Position numbers and translations under genes: made by a program. From Labrys monachus (lineage in GTDB: Bacteria; Pseudomonadota; Alphaproteobacteria; Rhizobiales; Labraceae): a stretch of 64,000 nt of DNA. Numbering within the stretch: the first letter of the stretch is position 1; each line of letters opens with the position of its first letter. The notes under the pieces are model-generated. The model ran no database searches. It was not told the origin of the DNA and saw only the letters and a program-made list of their open reading frames with translations. Positions 8,912-20,083 of this stretch are shown piece after piece. Location: assembly GCF_030814655.1 (NCBI RefSeq), contig NZ_JAUSVK010000001.1, positions 3,665,001 through 3,729,000 of the forward strand, in the 5' to 3' direction.

Positions 8912-9904
8912 TTATGACGGCCTTTTATGCATGAGCGCCTCGGGATTGAGAATATGCGCCGGCCTGCCGTCGAGATAGGCGGCCACCGCGAGCGCGGCGC
9001 CGGCATGAAAGCGGCGCATATTGTCCTCGGTGACGAAGCCGAGATGCGGCGTCAGCGTCACATTGTCGAGGCCGTTCAGGGGATGGTCCCGCGGCAGCGG
9101 CTCCTCGTCGAACACGTCGAGGCCCGCGCCGGCGATGTGCCGCTCCCGCAAGGCGGCGACCAGCGCCGCCTCGTCGACGACCGGTCCGCGCGAGGTGTTG
9201 ACGAGATAGGCCGTCGGCTTCATCGCGGCGATCTCCCGCGCTCCCACCAATCCCCGGCTGCGCTCGCCCAGGACATAATGGATGCTGACGATATCGCTCT
9301 GCGCGAACAGGTCCTGCTTGTCCACACGCACGGCGCCGGCCTCCCGCGCCGCGTCGTCGGTGAGATTCCGGCTCCAGGCGATCACCCTCATGTCGAAGGC
9401 CTGGGCGTAGCGTGCCATGCGCGTGCCGATCCTGCCGAGGCCGACGAGGCCGAGCGTGCGTCCCGCCAAAGTGAGGCCCAGCGTATGCTGCCATTGGCCC
9501 TGCCGCAGGCGCTGCGATTCGGCGGCGAGGTGGCGGACGGTCGCCAGCAGCAGGCCCCAGGCGAATTCGGGCGTGGCGGCGGGCGAATAAGGCAGGGAAT
9601 CGGGCGCCCGCCCCTCGCTGACGAGGATGCCCGCAGCCGTCGCCGCCGCGTAGTCGATGGTGGTGACGCGCGGATCGGTCACGACGATCATCTTCAGATT
9701 GAGCAGGCGCGCGATGAGTTCTTCCGAAATTGTGGTGCGCTCGCGCAGCGTGCAGATCACGTCGAAAGGCGCGAGGACCTCGGCGATTTCGTCATCCGCC
9801 AGATGATCGTTGAAGACATGCAGGCTCGCCCGCGCCGTGACCGTCGACCAGTCGGCGAGCGTCAGGGCCGCGTTGGCGTAATCGTCGAGAATGGCAACCT
9901 TCAC
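8912..9904 (-). CDS. D-2-hydroxyacid dehydrogenase family protein
   Basis: A 330-residue NAD(P)-dependent oxidoreductase interconverting 2-oxoacids and D-2-hydroxyacids. It has the split catalytic domain and central Rossmann fold with GLVGLGRIG near residue 152, and the three catalytic residues in order: Arg in NTSRG, Glu in DVFDEEPLP, His in LTPHLG. The specific substrate (glycerate, lactate, phosphoglycerate and so on) cannot be told. Probably transcribed with the cupin gene downstream; the VOC gene upstream is on the same strand but 113 bases away. Confidence 0.9.
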   Translation of the reverse strand: MKVAILDDYANAALTLADWSTVTARASLHVFNDHLADDEIAEVLAPFDVICTLRERTTISEELIARLLNLKMIVVTDPRVTTIDYAAATAAGILVSEGRAPDSLPYSPAATPEFAWGLLLATVRHLAAESQRLRQGQWQHTLGLTLAGRTLGLVGLGRIGTRMARYAQAFDMRVIAWSRNLTDDAAREAGAVRVDKQDLFAQSDIVSIHYVLGERSRGLVGAREIAAMKPTAYLVNTSRGPVVDEAALVAALRERHIAGAGLDVFDEEPLPRDHPLNGLDNVTLTPHLGFVTEDNMRRFHAGAALAVAAYLDGRPAHILNPEALMHKRPS

Positions 9905-10017
9905 TGATCGCTCCCGTATCGTGCTGAAATGAACCGAAAAAGGCTTCCGCCGGTCCTATCACGGGCGATCGGGAGGCGGGATCACGTTCCGGCGAGCGCA
10001 ATCGCCGTCTTCCGGCA

Positions 10018-10401
10018 TCATGTCGCCGAGGCCGGTCCGGCCTTGCCCTCGCGGAAGACCAGTTCGAGGAGGATTCCGGTCGGCGTGTGCACGAACAGGC
10101 GCCTTTCGCCAAGGTCCGGCAGTTCCATGCGCGAATAGGCGATGCCCATTCCGTCGAGCCGGCGCCGCATGCCGTCATGGTCGGCGAGCCGGAAGGCGAC
10201 ATGGTCGATGGCCTCGGCGCCCCGATCGGCCGCCCCGCCCTGCCCCGGAATGAGATGCACGATGGGCTCGCTTCCGTCGTAGAGCCAGTAGCCGGGGAAC
10301 GGAAAATCGGGCCGGTCGCCGGGAATGAGGCCGAGGACGGCTTCGAAGAAGGCGCGGGTGCCTTCGAGGTCACGCGTGCGCAAGGTGACGTGGTCGAGCA
10401 T
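10018..10401 (-). CDS. VOC family (glyoxalase/dioxygenase-fold) protein
   Basis: A 127-residue vicinal-oxygen-chelate protein. Conserved features are the start MLDHVTLRTRDLEGTRAFFE with the first metal-ligand His, the mid-protein IDHVAFR His, and the final Glu in GILLELVF. Members include glyoxalase I, fosfomycin resistance enzymes and ring-cleavage dioxygenases; which one this is cannot be judged. The ATG at 10401 is the natural family start; the open frame continues 72 codons upstream without family character. Confidence 0.85.
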   Translation of the reverse strand: MLDHVTLRTRDLEGTRAFFEAVLGLIPGDRPDFPFPGYWLYDGSEPIVHLIPGQGGAADRGAEAIDHVAFRLADHDGMRRRLDGMGIAYSRMELPDLGERRLFVHTPTGILLELVFREGKAGPASAT

Positions 10402-10759
10402 GGCGGCCTCAGGCGTTCGAGCGGCCACCGTCGAGCCGTATGGTCGAGCCGGTGGCGAAGGCGTGGTGAGGAGGAGCGTTATCATGGCATGCCACACATC
10501 ACGCCGCTTCCCTATAAAAGACGCCGCGGCGGCATCGTTCCCCGGCTCGCGACGCTGCTCCTCTTGCAGCGAAATGTCATGACTTCCTGCCCGCGCATAT
10601 GTTTCGTGTGACATCACGGGCCGCGGCCGTGAGACTTGAAGGAGGCCGGCCGCGTCCTGTCGCGGAAATCCTGGCGATTTTCGGATCCTCCCCTTTCATA
10701 GGAGAGAAAAGCGCGTAGGCTGGAAGCCCGGTAGCAAGCATGACTTTCCGGGATTCCCC

Positions 10760-11374
10760 ATGGATATTTCGACCTTACTCGCCTTCGCCGCGGCTTTCTT
10801 CGTGTTCGCCGCCAGCCCTGGCCCGGACAATATGACGATCGTGGCGCGCACGATCTCGCATGGCGCGGCCGGGGGCATCGCCTATGGGGCCGGAACCGTG
10901 GCCGGCATCCTGATCTTCCTCACTTTGGCCGCGTTCGGCCTGTCGATCATCGCCGCCGAAATGGGGATCGTCATGACGATCCTGCGCTATGCCGGTGCGG
11001 CCTATCTGATCTGGATGGGCATCAAGCTCTGGACGGCCGAGCCGGTGGTGCCGGCGCTGCAACCCACCTCCGAACGGCGCGGCGTGCTGGCGATCTTCGC
11101 GACCGGCGTCGCGCTCAATCTCGGCAATCCGAAAATGCCGCTGTTCTACATCGCGTTGTTGCCGAACGTCGTGGGATCGTCGCTCACGCCCGGCCACGTC
11201 GCGGCGCTGGCCGCCGTCATCCTTGCGGTCGAGACGGTGGTGATCGGCGGGCATGTCATCCTGGCCGGGCGCGCCCGCAAACTGCTCCGGACACCCACCG
11301 TCGTGCGCCGCGTGAACCGAACCGCCGGCGGCGTCATGGTCGGCGCCGGCCTTGCGGTCATGGCATCGAGATAG
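10760..11374 (+). CDS. LysE/RhtB family amino-acid exporter
   Basis: A 204-residue inner-membrane exporter with about six hydrophobic helices. The diagnostic N-terminal motif PGPDNMTIVARTISHGAAGG follows the first helix; the middle part has the YLIWMGIKLW helix typical of the family and GVALNLGNPKMPLFY. Family members export lysine, homoserine, threonine or related compounds; the substrate here is not predictable. Monocistronic. Confidence 0.9.
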   Translation: MDISTLLAFAAAFFVFAASPGPDNMTIVARTISHGAAGGIAYGAGTVAGILIFLTLAAFGLSIIAAEMGIVMTILRYAGAAYLIWMGIKLWTAEPVVPALQPTSERRGVLAIFATGVALNLGNPKMPLFYIALLPNVVGSSLTPGHVAALAAVILAVETVVIGGHVILAGRARKLLRTPTVVRRVNRTAGGVMVGAGLAVMASR

Positions 11375-11759
11375 GGCTTTCCCGGCGCCGACGCGGCAGC
11401 GGCCGGGAGCTGCATAGCCTGCGGCACAGCTTCGCCGGTGTCGCCGAGCAACTCGGAGCGACGATCGCGGTGTTGTGGGTTATCGCGTCGGGGGCGTCAC
11501 CGGGGGCTGCATCCTCAAGCGGGTCGATGTGCCTTTGATCGACGCCGCCAACCCCGTGGCCGAGCACGTCGAGATGCTGATGCGAGGGCGAGGCACCGCT
11601 CTCGGCCATGGTGCAATTCGTTCCGAGGGGGTTGGTCCGGACGAAGCCCACCCATTCCCCACCCGCCTTGGCCAGTTCGGTTGAGGCCGCGGATTTGGGG
11701 TCGAATCTCGTATTGTATTTTGCACTACGACGGCCTATGTTCTCCGTCGGAGATGATCG
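11375..11759. other. 385-bp intergenic stretch, no gene seen
   Basis: No convincing coding sequence. Short open frames exist (for example around 11475-11684) but show no family features. It marks the border between the LysE gene and the accessory island; its last 60 bases are AT-richer and serve as the promoter region of the toxin-antitoxin pair. Confidence 0.5.
11728..11749. promoter_or_regulatory. candidate operator of the DUF1778-GNAT pair
   Basis: The inverted repeat CGACGG (11728-11733) and CCGTCG (11744-11749) with a 10-base spacer lies 11 bases before the antitoxin start, downstream of an AT-rich stretch (TATTGTATTTTG at 11711-11722) that could hold the -10 element. Autorepression by the antitoxin is the rule in this family; the site itself is inferred. 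Confidence 0.4.
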
Positions 11760-12068
11760 ATGGCCATCAACGCTGATCGCAAAGAACACCCGATTTCGAT
11801 GCGCCTCCCCGAGGCGGACATCGCCATGATCGACCGCGCCGCCGGACTGCGCGGCCGCTCCCGTACTGACTTCGTCCGCGAAGCCGCCGTTCGAGCGGCC
11901 GAGGACGTTTTGATGGAAAACCGTCTGATCCGCATGAGTGCGGAAGGCTTTGCGGAATTCATGGCCATCCTGTCAGCGCCCGTAGCCGCTATTCCCGAGA
12001 TGGTCGAGTTGGCGAAGCGTTCTGCCCCCTGGGAGCCGGGCTACATTGCAAAAAAAGCTGAGCCTTGA
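11760..12068 (+). CDS. DUF1778 (TacA-like) antitoxin
   Basis: A 102-residue antitoxin with an N-terminal ribbon-helix-helix DNA-binding domain (KEHPISMRLPEADIAMIDRA, then RSRTDFVREAAVRAAEDVL) and a C-terminal tail (FAEFMAILSAPVAAIPEMVE) that in relatives wraps and blocks the acetyltransferase toxin. It is immediately upstream of the GNAT gene and overlaps it by four bases, the standard arrangement of TacA-TacT type II toxin-antitoxin systems. Confidence 0.9.
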   Translation: MAINADRKEHPISMRLPEADIAMIDRAAGLRGRSRTDFVREAAVRAAEDVLMENRLIRMSAEGFAEFMAILSAPVAAIPEMVELAKRSAPWEPGYIAKKAEP

Positions 12069-12562
12069 GCCTCTCGATCCCCGAGCCGCTCACCGCAGCG
12101 CATGACGTCTCGGCGTTCTCCTGCGGTAAGCCCTCGCTCGATCACTGGCTCAAGACCCGGGCGCTTTCAAACCAGGAGAAGGGCTTCACCGTCGTCCTCG
12201 TAGTCCACGACGAAGGGCGAGTGGTCGGCTTTTATGGTCTGGCTCCGACGGCAGTTGTCCCGAACGCCCTGCCGCGATCCATCCGAACCGGCCAGCCACC
12301 TGACCCTGTGCCGTGCCTACTGCTCGGCCAGCTCGCAACCGACCTTGGTTGGGCCGGCCGCGGTATCGGGACGGGCTTGGTGAAACATGCCCTGCAACGC
12401 TGCATCACCGCAGCAAATCTTGTTGGCGGCCGCGCGTTGCTCGTCAACGCTGTCGATCTCGAAGCAGCCGCATTCTGGCAACGCCGAGGATTTCTGCCGT
12501 CGCGAGATGATCCGCTCGTTCTGGTTCGGTCGATCGCCGATATTGCGGCGTCGATGCCATGA
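12065..12562 (+). CDS. GNAT family toxin (TacT-like tRNA acetyltransferase)
   Basis: A 165-residue GNAT-fold acetyltransferase. In TacT/AtaT-type systems the toxin acetylates the amino group of aminoacyl-tRNA and stops translation. Visible here are the family N-terminus (EPLTAAHDVSAFSCGKPSLD), LLLGQLATDLGWAGRGIGTG containing the acetyl-CoA pyrophosphate loop (GRGIG), and the C-terminal AAAFWQRRGF motif. Translation seems to start at TTG 12065, inside the antitoxin stop, giving tight coupling. No sign of inactivation. Confidence 0.88.
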   Translation: MSLSIPEPLTAAHDVSAFSCGKPSLDHWLKTRALSNQEKGFTVVLVVHDEGRVVGFYGLAPTAVVPNALPRSIRTGQPPDPVPCLLLGQLATDLGWAGRGIGTGLVKHALQRCITAANLVGGRALLVNAVDLEAAAFWQRRGFLPSRDDPLVLVRSIADIAASMP

Positions 12563-12711
12563 CCGAACGCAACAAATACAATACCATGTCGATATTCAAA
12601 GTTGGTAATTAGTGCCGCTACATGGTCAATCTGTCGGAAGAATGTCTGAATGTACTAAACGGCGGCCACTTTACAGTTGTCGAACCGGGACCCCTGCACA
12701 CGCCGATTCAG

Positions 12712-12740
12712 AGCTTCTCGATTCGGCGTGACGAGAAGCT
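12712..12740. repeat. short hairpin downstream of the toxin gene
   Basis: AGCTTCTCG at 12712-12720 pairs perfectly with CGAGAAGCT at 12732-12740 across an 11-base loop. No T-run follows. It lies between the toxin gene and the RAYT-tail remnant. Confidence 0.4.
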
Positions 12741-12752
12741 TCCTGACTGGTA

Positions 12753-12786
12753 TTACGGGGCAGTTTACTTAATGAGTTTTGATTTC
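12753..12786 (-). repeat. remnant of a second RAYT 3' end, abutting intron copy 1
   Basis: Read on the minus strand, this stretch begins exactly where the left intron ends and spells the last codons of a RAYT gene (K-S-K-L-I-K, stop) followed by the AGTAAACTGCCCCGTAAT flank. It is nearly identical, one base shorter, to the sequence at the end of the RAYT gene at 15425-15460. The rest of this second RAYT is absent. Confidence 0.75.
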
Positions 12787-14713
<1,927 letters not shown>

Positions 14714-14740
14714 GAATTACGGGGACAGTTTACTAATTAG
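14714..14740. repeat. RAYT left flanking repeat
   Basis: GAATTACGGGGACAGTTTAC at 14714-14733 followed by TAATTAG. It is the inverted counterpart of the sequence ending at 15462, on the other side of the RAYT gene. The left intron begins directly next to it. Confidence 0.85.
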
Positions 14741-14763
14741 TCGATTCCAGCTATGATAGTAGT

Positions 14764-15446
14764 ATGGCTCGCATAGCTCGTCTCGTGGTTCCCGACGCCG
14801 TTCATCACCTCACGCAGCGCGGCAATCGGCGCGAGAGAGTGTTCTTCGGCGATGACGACTATCGGGCCTACCTGGATCTCTTGCGCCTCTACGCCCCGAA
14901 ATCCGGCACGCGTGTGGTCGCCTGGTGTCTCATGCCCAATCATGTGCATCTTCTCGTCATCCCCGACGCGTCTGGCGGCCTGCGGGCCTTGCTTGGCGAA
15001 GTGCATCGCCGCTACACGGCGCGCATCAACGCCCGCAACCGCTGGACCGGACACCTATGGCAGGGACGCTTCGGCTCGGTGGCGATGGACGAGGACCACT
15101 TCGCGCATGCCCTACGCTATGTCAGCCTCAACCCGGTGCGCGCCCGACTCGTCGCCAAGGCCGAGGAGTGGCCCTGGTCGAGCGTCCGCGCCCATCTCAG
15201 CGGCGAGAGCGACGGCCTGACCGAACTCGCCCCGGTGCTCGACCGCTTCCCGCACTTCGCTGATCTCCTCGGCAGCGAGGAGGACGAGGCAGCGAGGAGG
15301 ACGAGGCAGCGGCCAACGCTCTTCGCCTCGCCGAGTCCACCGGACGGCCGCTCGGAGCGGCCGCCTGGGTCGCAGATTTGGAGGCCCGCACAGGCCGGCC
15401 GCTGCGACCGCGGAAACGTGGGCCGAAATCAAAACTCATTAAGTAA
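14764..15446 (+). pseudogene. REP-associated tyrosine transposase (RAYT), frameshifted near the 3' end
   Basis: A Y1/HUH-type transposase of the RAYT (TnpA-REP) family, single-copy genes linked to spread of REP palindromes. The catalytic part is intact: VVPDAVHHLTQRGNRRERVF, the HUH-like MPNHVHLLV, the WQGRFGSVAMD block and the Tyr-containing ALRYVSLNPVRARLV. At 15271-15304 a 17-bp unit is present twice; it shifts the frame at about residue 175, and the open frame runs on to 15459 with unrelated residues. Dropping one unit restores a canonical end (RPLRPRKRGPKSKLIK) with stop at 15444-15446 and gives 221 residues. The shifted product could keep catalysis but has lost its normal basic tail. 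Confidence 0.9.
15271..15304 (+). repeat. 17-bp tandem duplication inside the RAYT gene
   Basis: GGCAGCGAGGAGGACGA occurs at 15271-15287 and again at 15288-15304, followed by GGCAGCGG. Seventeen is not a multiple of three, so the duplication causes the frameshift. Confidence 0.95.
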
Positions 15447-15462
15447 ACTGTCCCCGTAATTC
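15425..15462. repeat. RAYT right flanking repeat
   Basis: Contains the original end of the RAYT gene (codons for K-S-K-L-I-K and stop) and then ACTGTCCCCGTAATTC, the inverted counterpart of 14714-14731. The right intron starts at the next base, 15463. Confidence 0.85.
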
Positions 15463-17389
<1,927 letters not shown>

Positions 17390-18512
17390 CCCGGGTGGAA
17401 CCTACCTCCACTAGAGAAACACGCCTACAGGGCGCACACGGTGACACTGCACTTTATTCGCCCCCAGTCCTTGCCTTCATGGCCACCCCACGCTTTGGTT
17501 TTCGGCCCATCGGCCGCAATGTCTTTATGGAACAAAACGAATACAAATCTTGACATCCGCGCTTTCCCATGGCCTACTTTCCTTGGGAATGAAGCGCGGC
17601 GGGGCCAAGGTTCGCGATACCGCCCCGTGCCTTCCACCCACTCCGGGCGATCCCCGTTTATGCCTGCGGCGCGCCAGCCGCATCGAGGTGCTTGTCCACT
17701 CTGTCATGGTGTTGGAAACCAGGACGGGGCCGGCGCTGAGAGGGACCGCTGCAGACCGCCCCATTGCTCTCACGGGCAATGCCGGGACCGCCGACATCCG
17801 GTAGCGCCGGGTGTGCGATCACCCGGCCGTCAGGTCTGCACACGGGGCTCGATGAGGAACCGTGCCGGGATCGGGCCGCCTTCGGGCCTGCCCTCGATCC
17901 CGCGCGAGACAGGAGAGGCGCCGGCCGCCCGCCGCACCGTCCGCGAGGAGGGGATGGCGGGCATCTCCAGGCCGGATCGCCTTGTCGGACGCCGGCGGCC
18001 GGCAAACCCGGCCCGCAGCGTCCGCGGCCGCAGCAGCACGGGGACCCGGCTGCCCCGGCCGGCGGGGTGCGGCGAAGATATAAGCCGTCCGCCAAGGCCC
18101 CTGTCCCGCCCGTTCCGTGGGTGAGGCTTGGCGCACCCGAGCGGCTTCCCTGGCCCGGAAGCAGTGAAGGGCGCGGGGCCTGTCCGGCATGGCTGGTGAT
18201 GGAGGGAACCGTGCCCTCCGGCGCCGGCGATGCCTCCCGTCCGGCACTCCGGTTCAGGCCGCAGGCTTGATCCGGATCGATGGGAAAGAGCCTGGCTCCG
18301 GCGCGTTGCCTGTTGGCGCGTCCCGGCCCGGCGGGAAAGGGGCGACGGCGGCCTTGCACAACATGCGAGGCCACGATTCCTCACGACCACGATCCTACAC
18401 CGCACCACGGCTGACACGAGAAACAGCCGTCGTCGCCCCGATCTTCCCTTGCACGATCCGGCCCGCTCAGGGCGCGGCGACGAAGACGCATGCCTGCAGA
18501 GCCATCACCCGT

Positions 18513-18573
18513 CATCCTGTGCGCACGGCACCCCTCAGGGGTGCGGTGCAGACACGGGACCGCGTGCAGGATG
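18513..18573. repeat. nested inverted repeat
   Basis: Outer arms CATCCTG (18513-18519) and CAGGATG (18567-18573) enclose an inner perfect hairpin GCACCCC-TCA-GGGGTGC at 18528-18544. Confidence 0.6.
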
Positions 18574-18591
18574 AGGTTCCTTCTGCGCGCG

Positions 18592-18639
18592 ATCCCGGAT
18601 CTGCGATGCGTCACTGACGTGCCGCATCGCGTCCGGGAT
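18592..18639. repeat. long imperfect hairpin
   Basis: ATCCCGGA (18592-18599) pairs with TCCGGGAT (18632-18639), and GCGATGCG (18603-18610) with CGCATCGC (18623-18630). The two stems stack with small internal bulges, giving a REP-like structure. Confidence 0.65.
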
Positions 18640-18676
18640 GACCGACCGCACTGTCGCCGCCGGCTTGGCGTTCTTC

Positions 18677-18780
18677 CCTGGGACCGCGGGCGTCTCGCCC
18701 GCTCTTGCCACCCCCAAGCGCAACGTCTCAATCGGCGAGCGCAGCGTTTCCAGAGCGGGCGGGACGCCCGCGCTCCCAGG
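18677..18780. repeat. 29-bp imperfect inverted repeat (REP-like), second copy
   Basis: 18677-18705 pairs with 18752-18780 with only a few mismatches; core GCGGGCGTCTCGCCCGCTCT. It closely resembles the palindrome at 8316-8402 (GCGGACGTCCCGTCCGCTCT), which shows a dispersed family. Confidence 0.75.
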
Positions 18781-19028
18781 AGACGCGAAGGGCCGCGTCT
18801 CGACCACAGCGAGCCGCCGCTGCGCAGAGCGCCGAAAACTCCGAGGCCGGCCCTTGCGGGGTGCGGCGATGAAAACGCGGGCCCGAAGCCGGAGCCTGTG
18901 CGGACCGGACGGCCATGGGCGCTGAGACAAGATGATTTTCGGCCTATGTATGGGTTCCGGGCCCGTCCTTCGGGCGCCCCGGAACGACGCCGAAGAAGAG
19001 CCGGCTGGAAGCCGGCGGTCCCAGGGGG

Positions 19029-19529
19029 TCACGCCGCCTTCGTCATCTTGCCGAAACGCTTGACGACACGCTCGCGCCGCAGCCGGGAGAGCCGCTGGAT
19101 CCAGAAGATGCCGTCGAGCTGGTCGATCTCGTGCTGCAGGCACACGCCGAGCAGCCCCTCCGCCTCTTCCTCGTGTTCCACGCCGTCGAGATCATGGTAG
19201 CGAAGCCGGACCCGCGCCGGGCGTTCGACCGTTTCGGTCACGCCGGGCATGGAGACGCTGCCCTCGGCATGCTCCCGCGTCTCCTCCGCCATCCAGACGA
19301 TGCGCGGATTGACATAGATGCGGACGATGGCTTCGTCCGGCAGCTCGATGACGACCAGCCTCTTGAGAATGCCCAGATGCGGTGCGGTGATGCCGATGCC
19401 GGGAGCGGCGCGCATGGTGTCGCGCAGATCGTCCGCCAGCGCCCTCGTCTCCGCGTCGAAGGCGAGCACCTCCGCGGCCGGCATGCGCAGGCGGGCATCG
19501 GGAAATCGGAGAATCGGTCTGACGGCCAT
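19029..19529 (-). CDS. peptide deformylase-like protein with altered metal site
   Basis: A 166-residue member of the peptide deformylase family, which removes formyl groups from nascent proteins using Fe/Zn held by one Cys and two His. The overall fold signatures are present: GIGITAPHLG (motif I, family GxGxAAxQ), EGSVSMPG (motif II, family EGCLS) and QHEIDQLDG (motif III, family HExDH). But the motif II Cys is Val and the second motif III His is Gln, and the motif I Gln is His. Two of three metal ligands are therefore missing, so ordinary deformylase activity is unlikely. Such divergent second copies occur in Alphaproteobacteria. The start at 19529 opens on MAVRPILRFPDARL as in the family. 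Confidence 0.85.
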   Translation of the reverse strand: MAVRPILRFPDARLRMPAAEVLAFDAETRALADDLRDTMRAAPGIGITAPHLGILKRLVVIELPDEAIVRIYVNPRIVWMAEETREHAEGSVSMPGVTETVERPARVRLRYHDLDGVEHEEEAEGLLGVCLQHEIDQLDGIFWIQRLSRLRRERVVKRFGKMTKAA

Positions 19530-19608
19530 GGCGGAGGCGAGGATAGCCCGCCCGCCGCCCCGACGACAGCGCACGGGCGCGAAAGGACGGCATTCGCCGA
19601 TCGGCCCG

Positions 19609-20064
19609 TCAGGAGACCGGCGCGCCACCCCTTGCCGCGCGCCGCGTCGCCTTTGCCGGGGCGGGCGCGCGCTCCTCGCCGTGCGAGAGGTCCTCGAGGA
19701 TCGGACAGTCCGGCCGGCCGTCGCCGTGGCAATGCTGGACGAGGTGGCGCAGGGCGTGCGTCATCGACGCCATCTGCTTCATCTTGCGCTCCAGTTCCTC
19801 GATATGGTCGAGGGCGACGCGCCTGACGTCGGCGCTCGCGCGCGACCGGTCGCTCCACAAAGCGAGGAGCGTCTCCATCTGCGCGACCGAGAAACCGAGG
19901 TCCCGGGCACGGCGGATGAAGCGCAGCGTGTGGATGTCGTTATCGCCATACACACGATAGCCCGCCTCGGTCCGCACGGCATGGGGCACCAGACCGATCG
20001 ATTCGTAATAGCGGATCATCTTGGCCGAAACGCCGGATGCGGCCGCGGCCTCGCCGATATTCAT
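19609..20064 (-). CDS. cueR: Cu(I)-responsive MerR-family regulator CueR
   Basis: A 151-residue MerR-type activator. The N-terminal winged helix-turn-helix (MNIGEAAAASGVSAKMIRYY) is followed by the dimerisation helix and the copper-binding loop CHGDGRPDC (Cys-x7-Cys), the hallmark of CueR-type monovalent-metal sensors. It lies 19 bases downstream of copA on the same strand, so it is likely part of the copA operon, and CueR-type sites precede both copA and copZ. The tail after the loop is longer and more basic than usual. Confidence 0.93.
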   Translation of the reverse strand: MNIGEAAAASGVSAKMIRYYESIGLVPHAVRTEAGYRVYGDNDIHTLRFIRRARDLGFSVAQMETLLALWSDRSRASADVRRVALDHIEELERKMKQMASMTHALRHLVQHCHGDGRPDCPILEDLSHGEERAPAPAKATRRAARGGAPVS

Positions 20065-20083
20065 CGCGCATCTCCCTCCCGTT

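Larger units (their letters stand above)
17390..19028. other. 1.6-kb region without a recognisable gene, rich in palindromes
   Basis: Several long open frames exist on both strands but their products are Arg/Pro/Gly/Ala-rich and typical of unselected GC-rich DNA; none shows a family motif. From about 18,500 on, the sequence is dominated by inverted repeats (listed separately), including TTCCGGG/CCCGGAA around 18957-18985. It may be a graveyard of decayed genes plus REP-like elements beside the intron/RAYT cluster. Confidence 0.6.
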
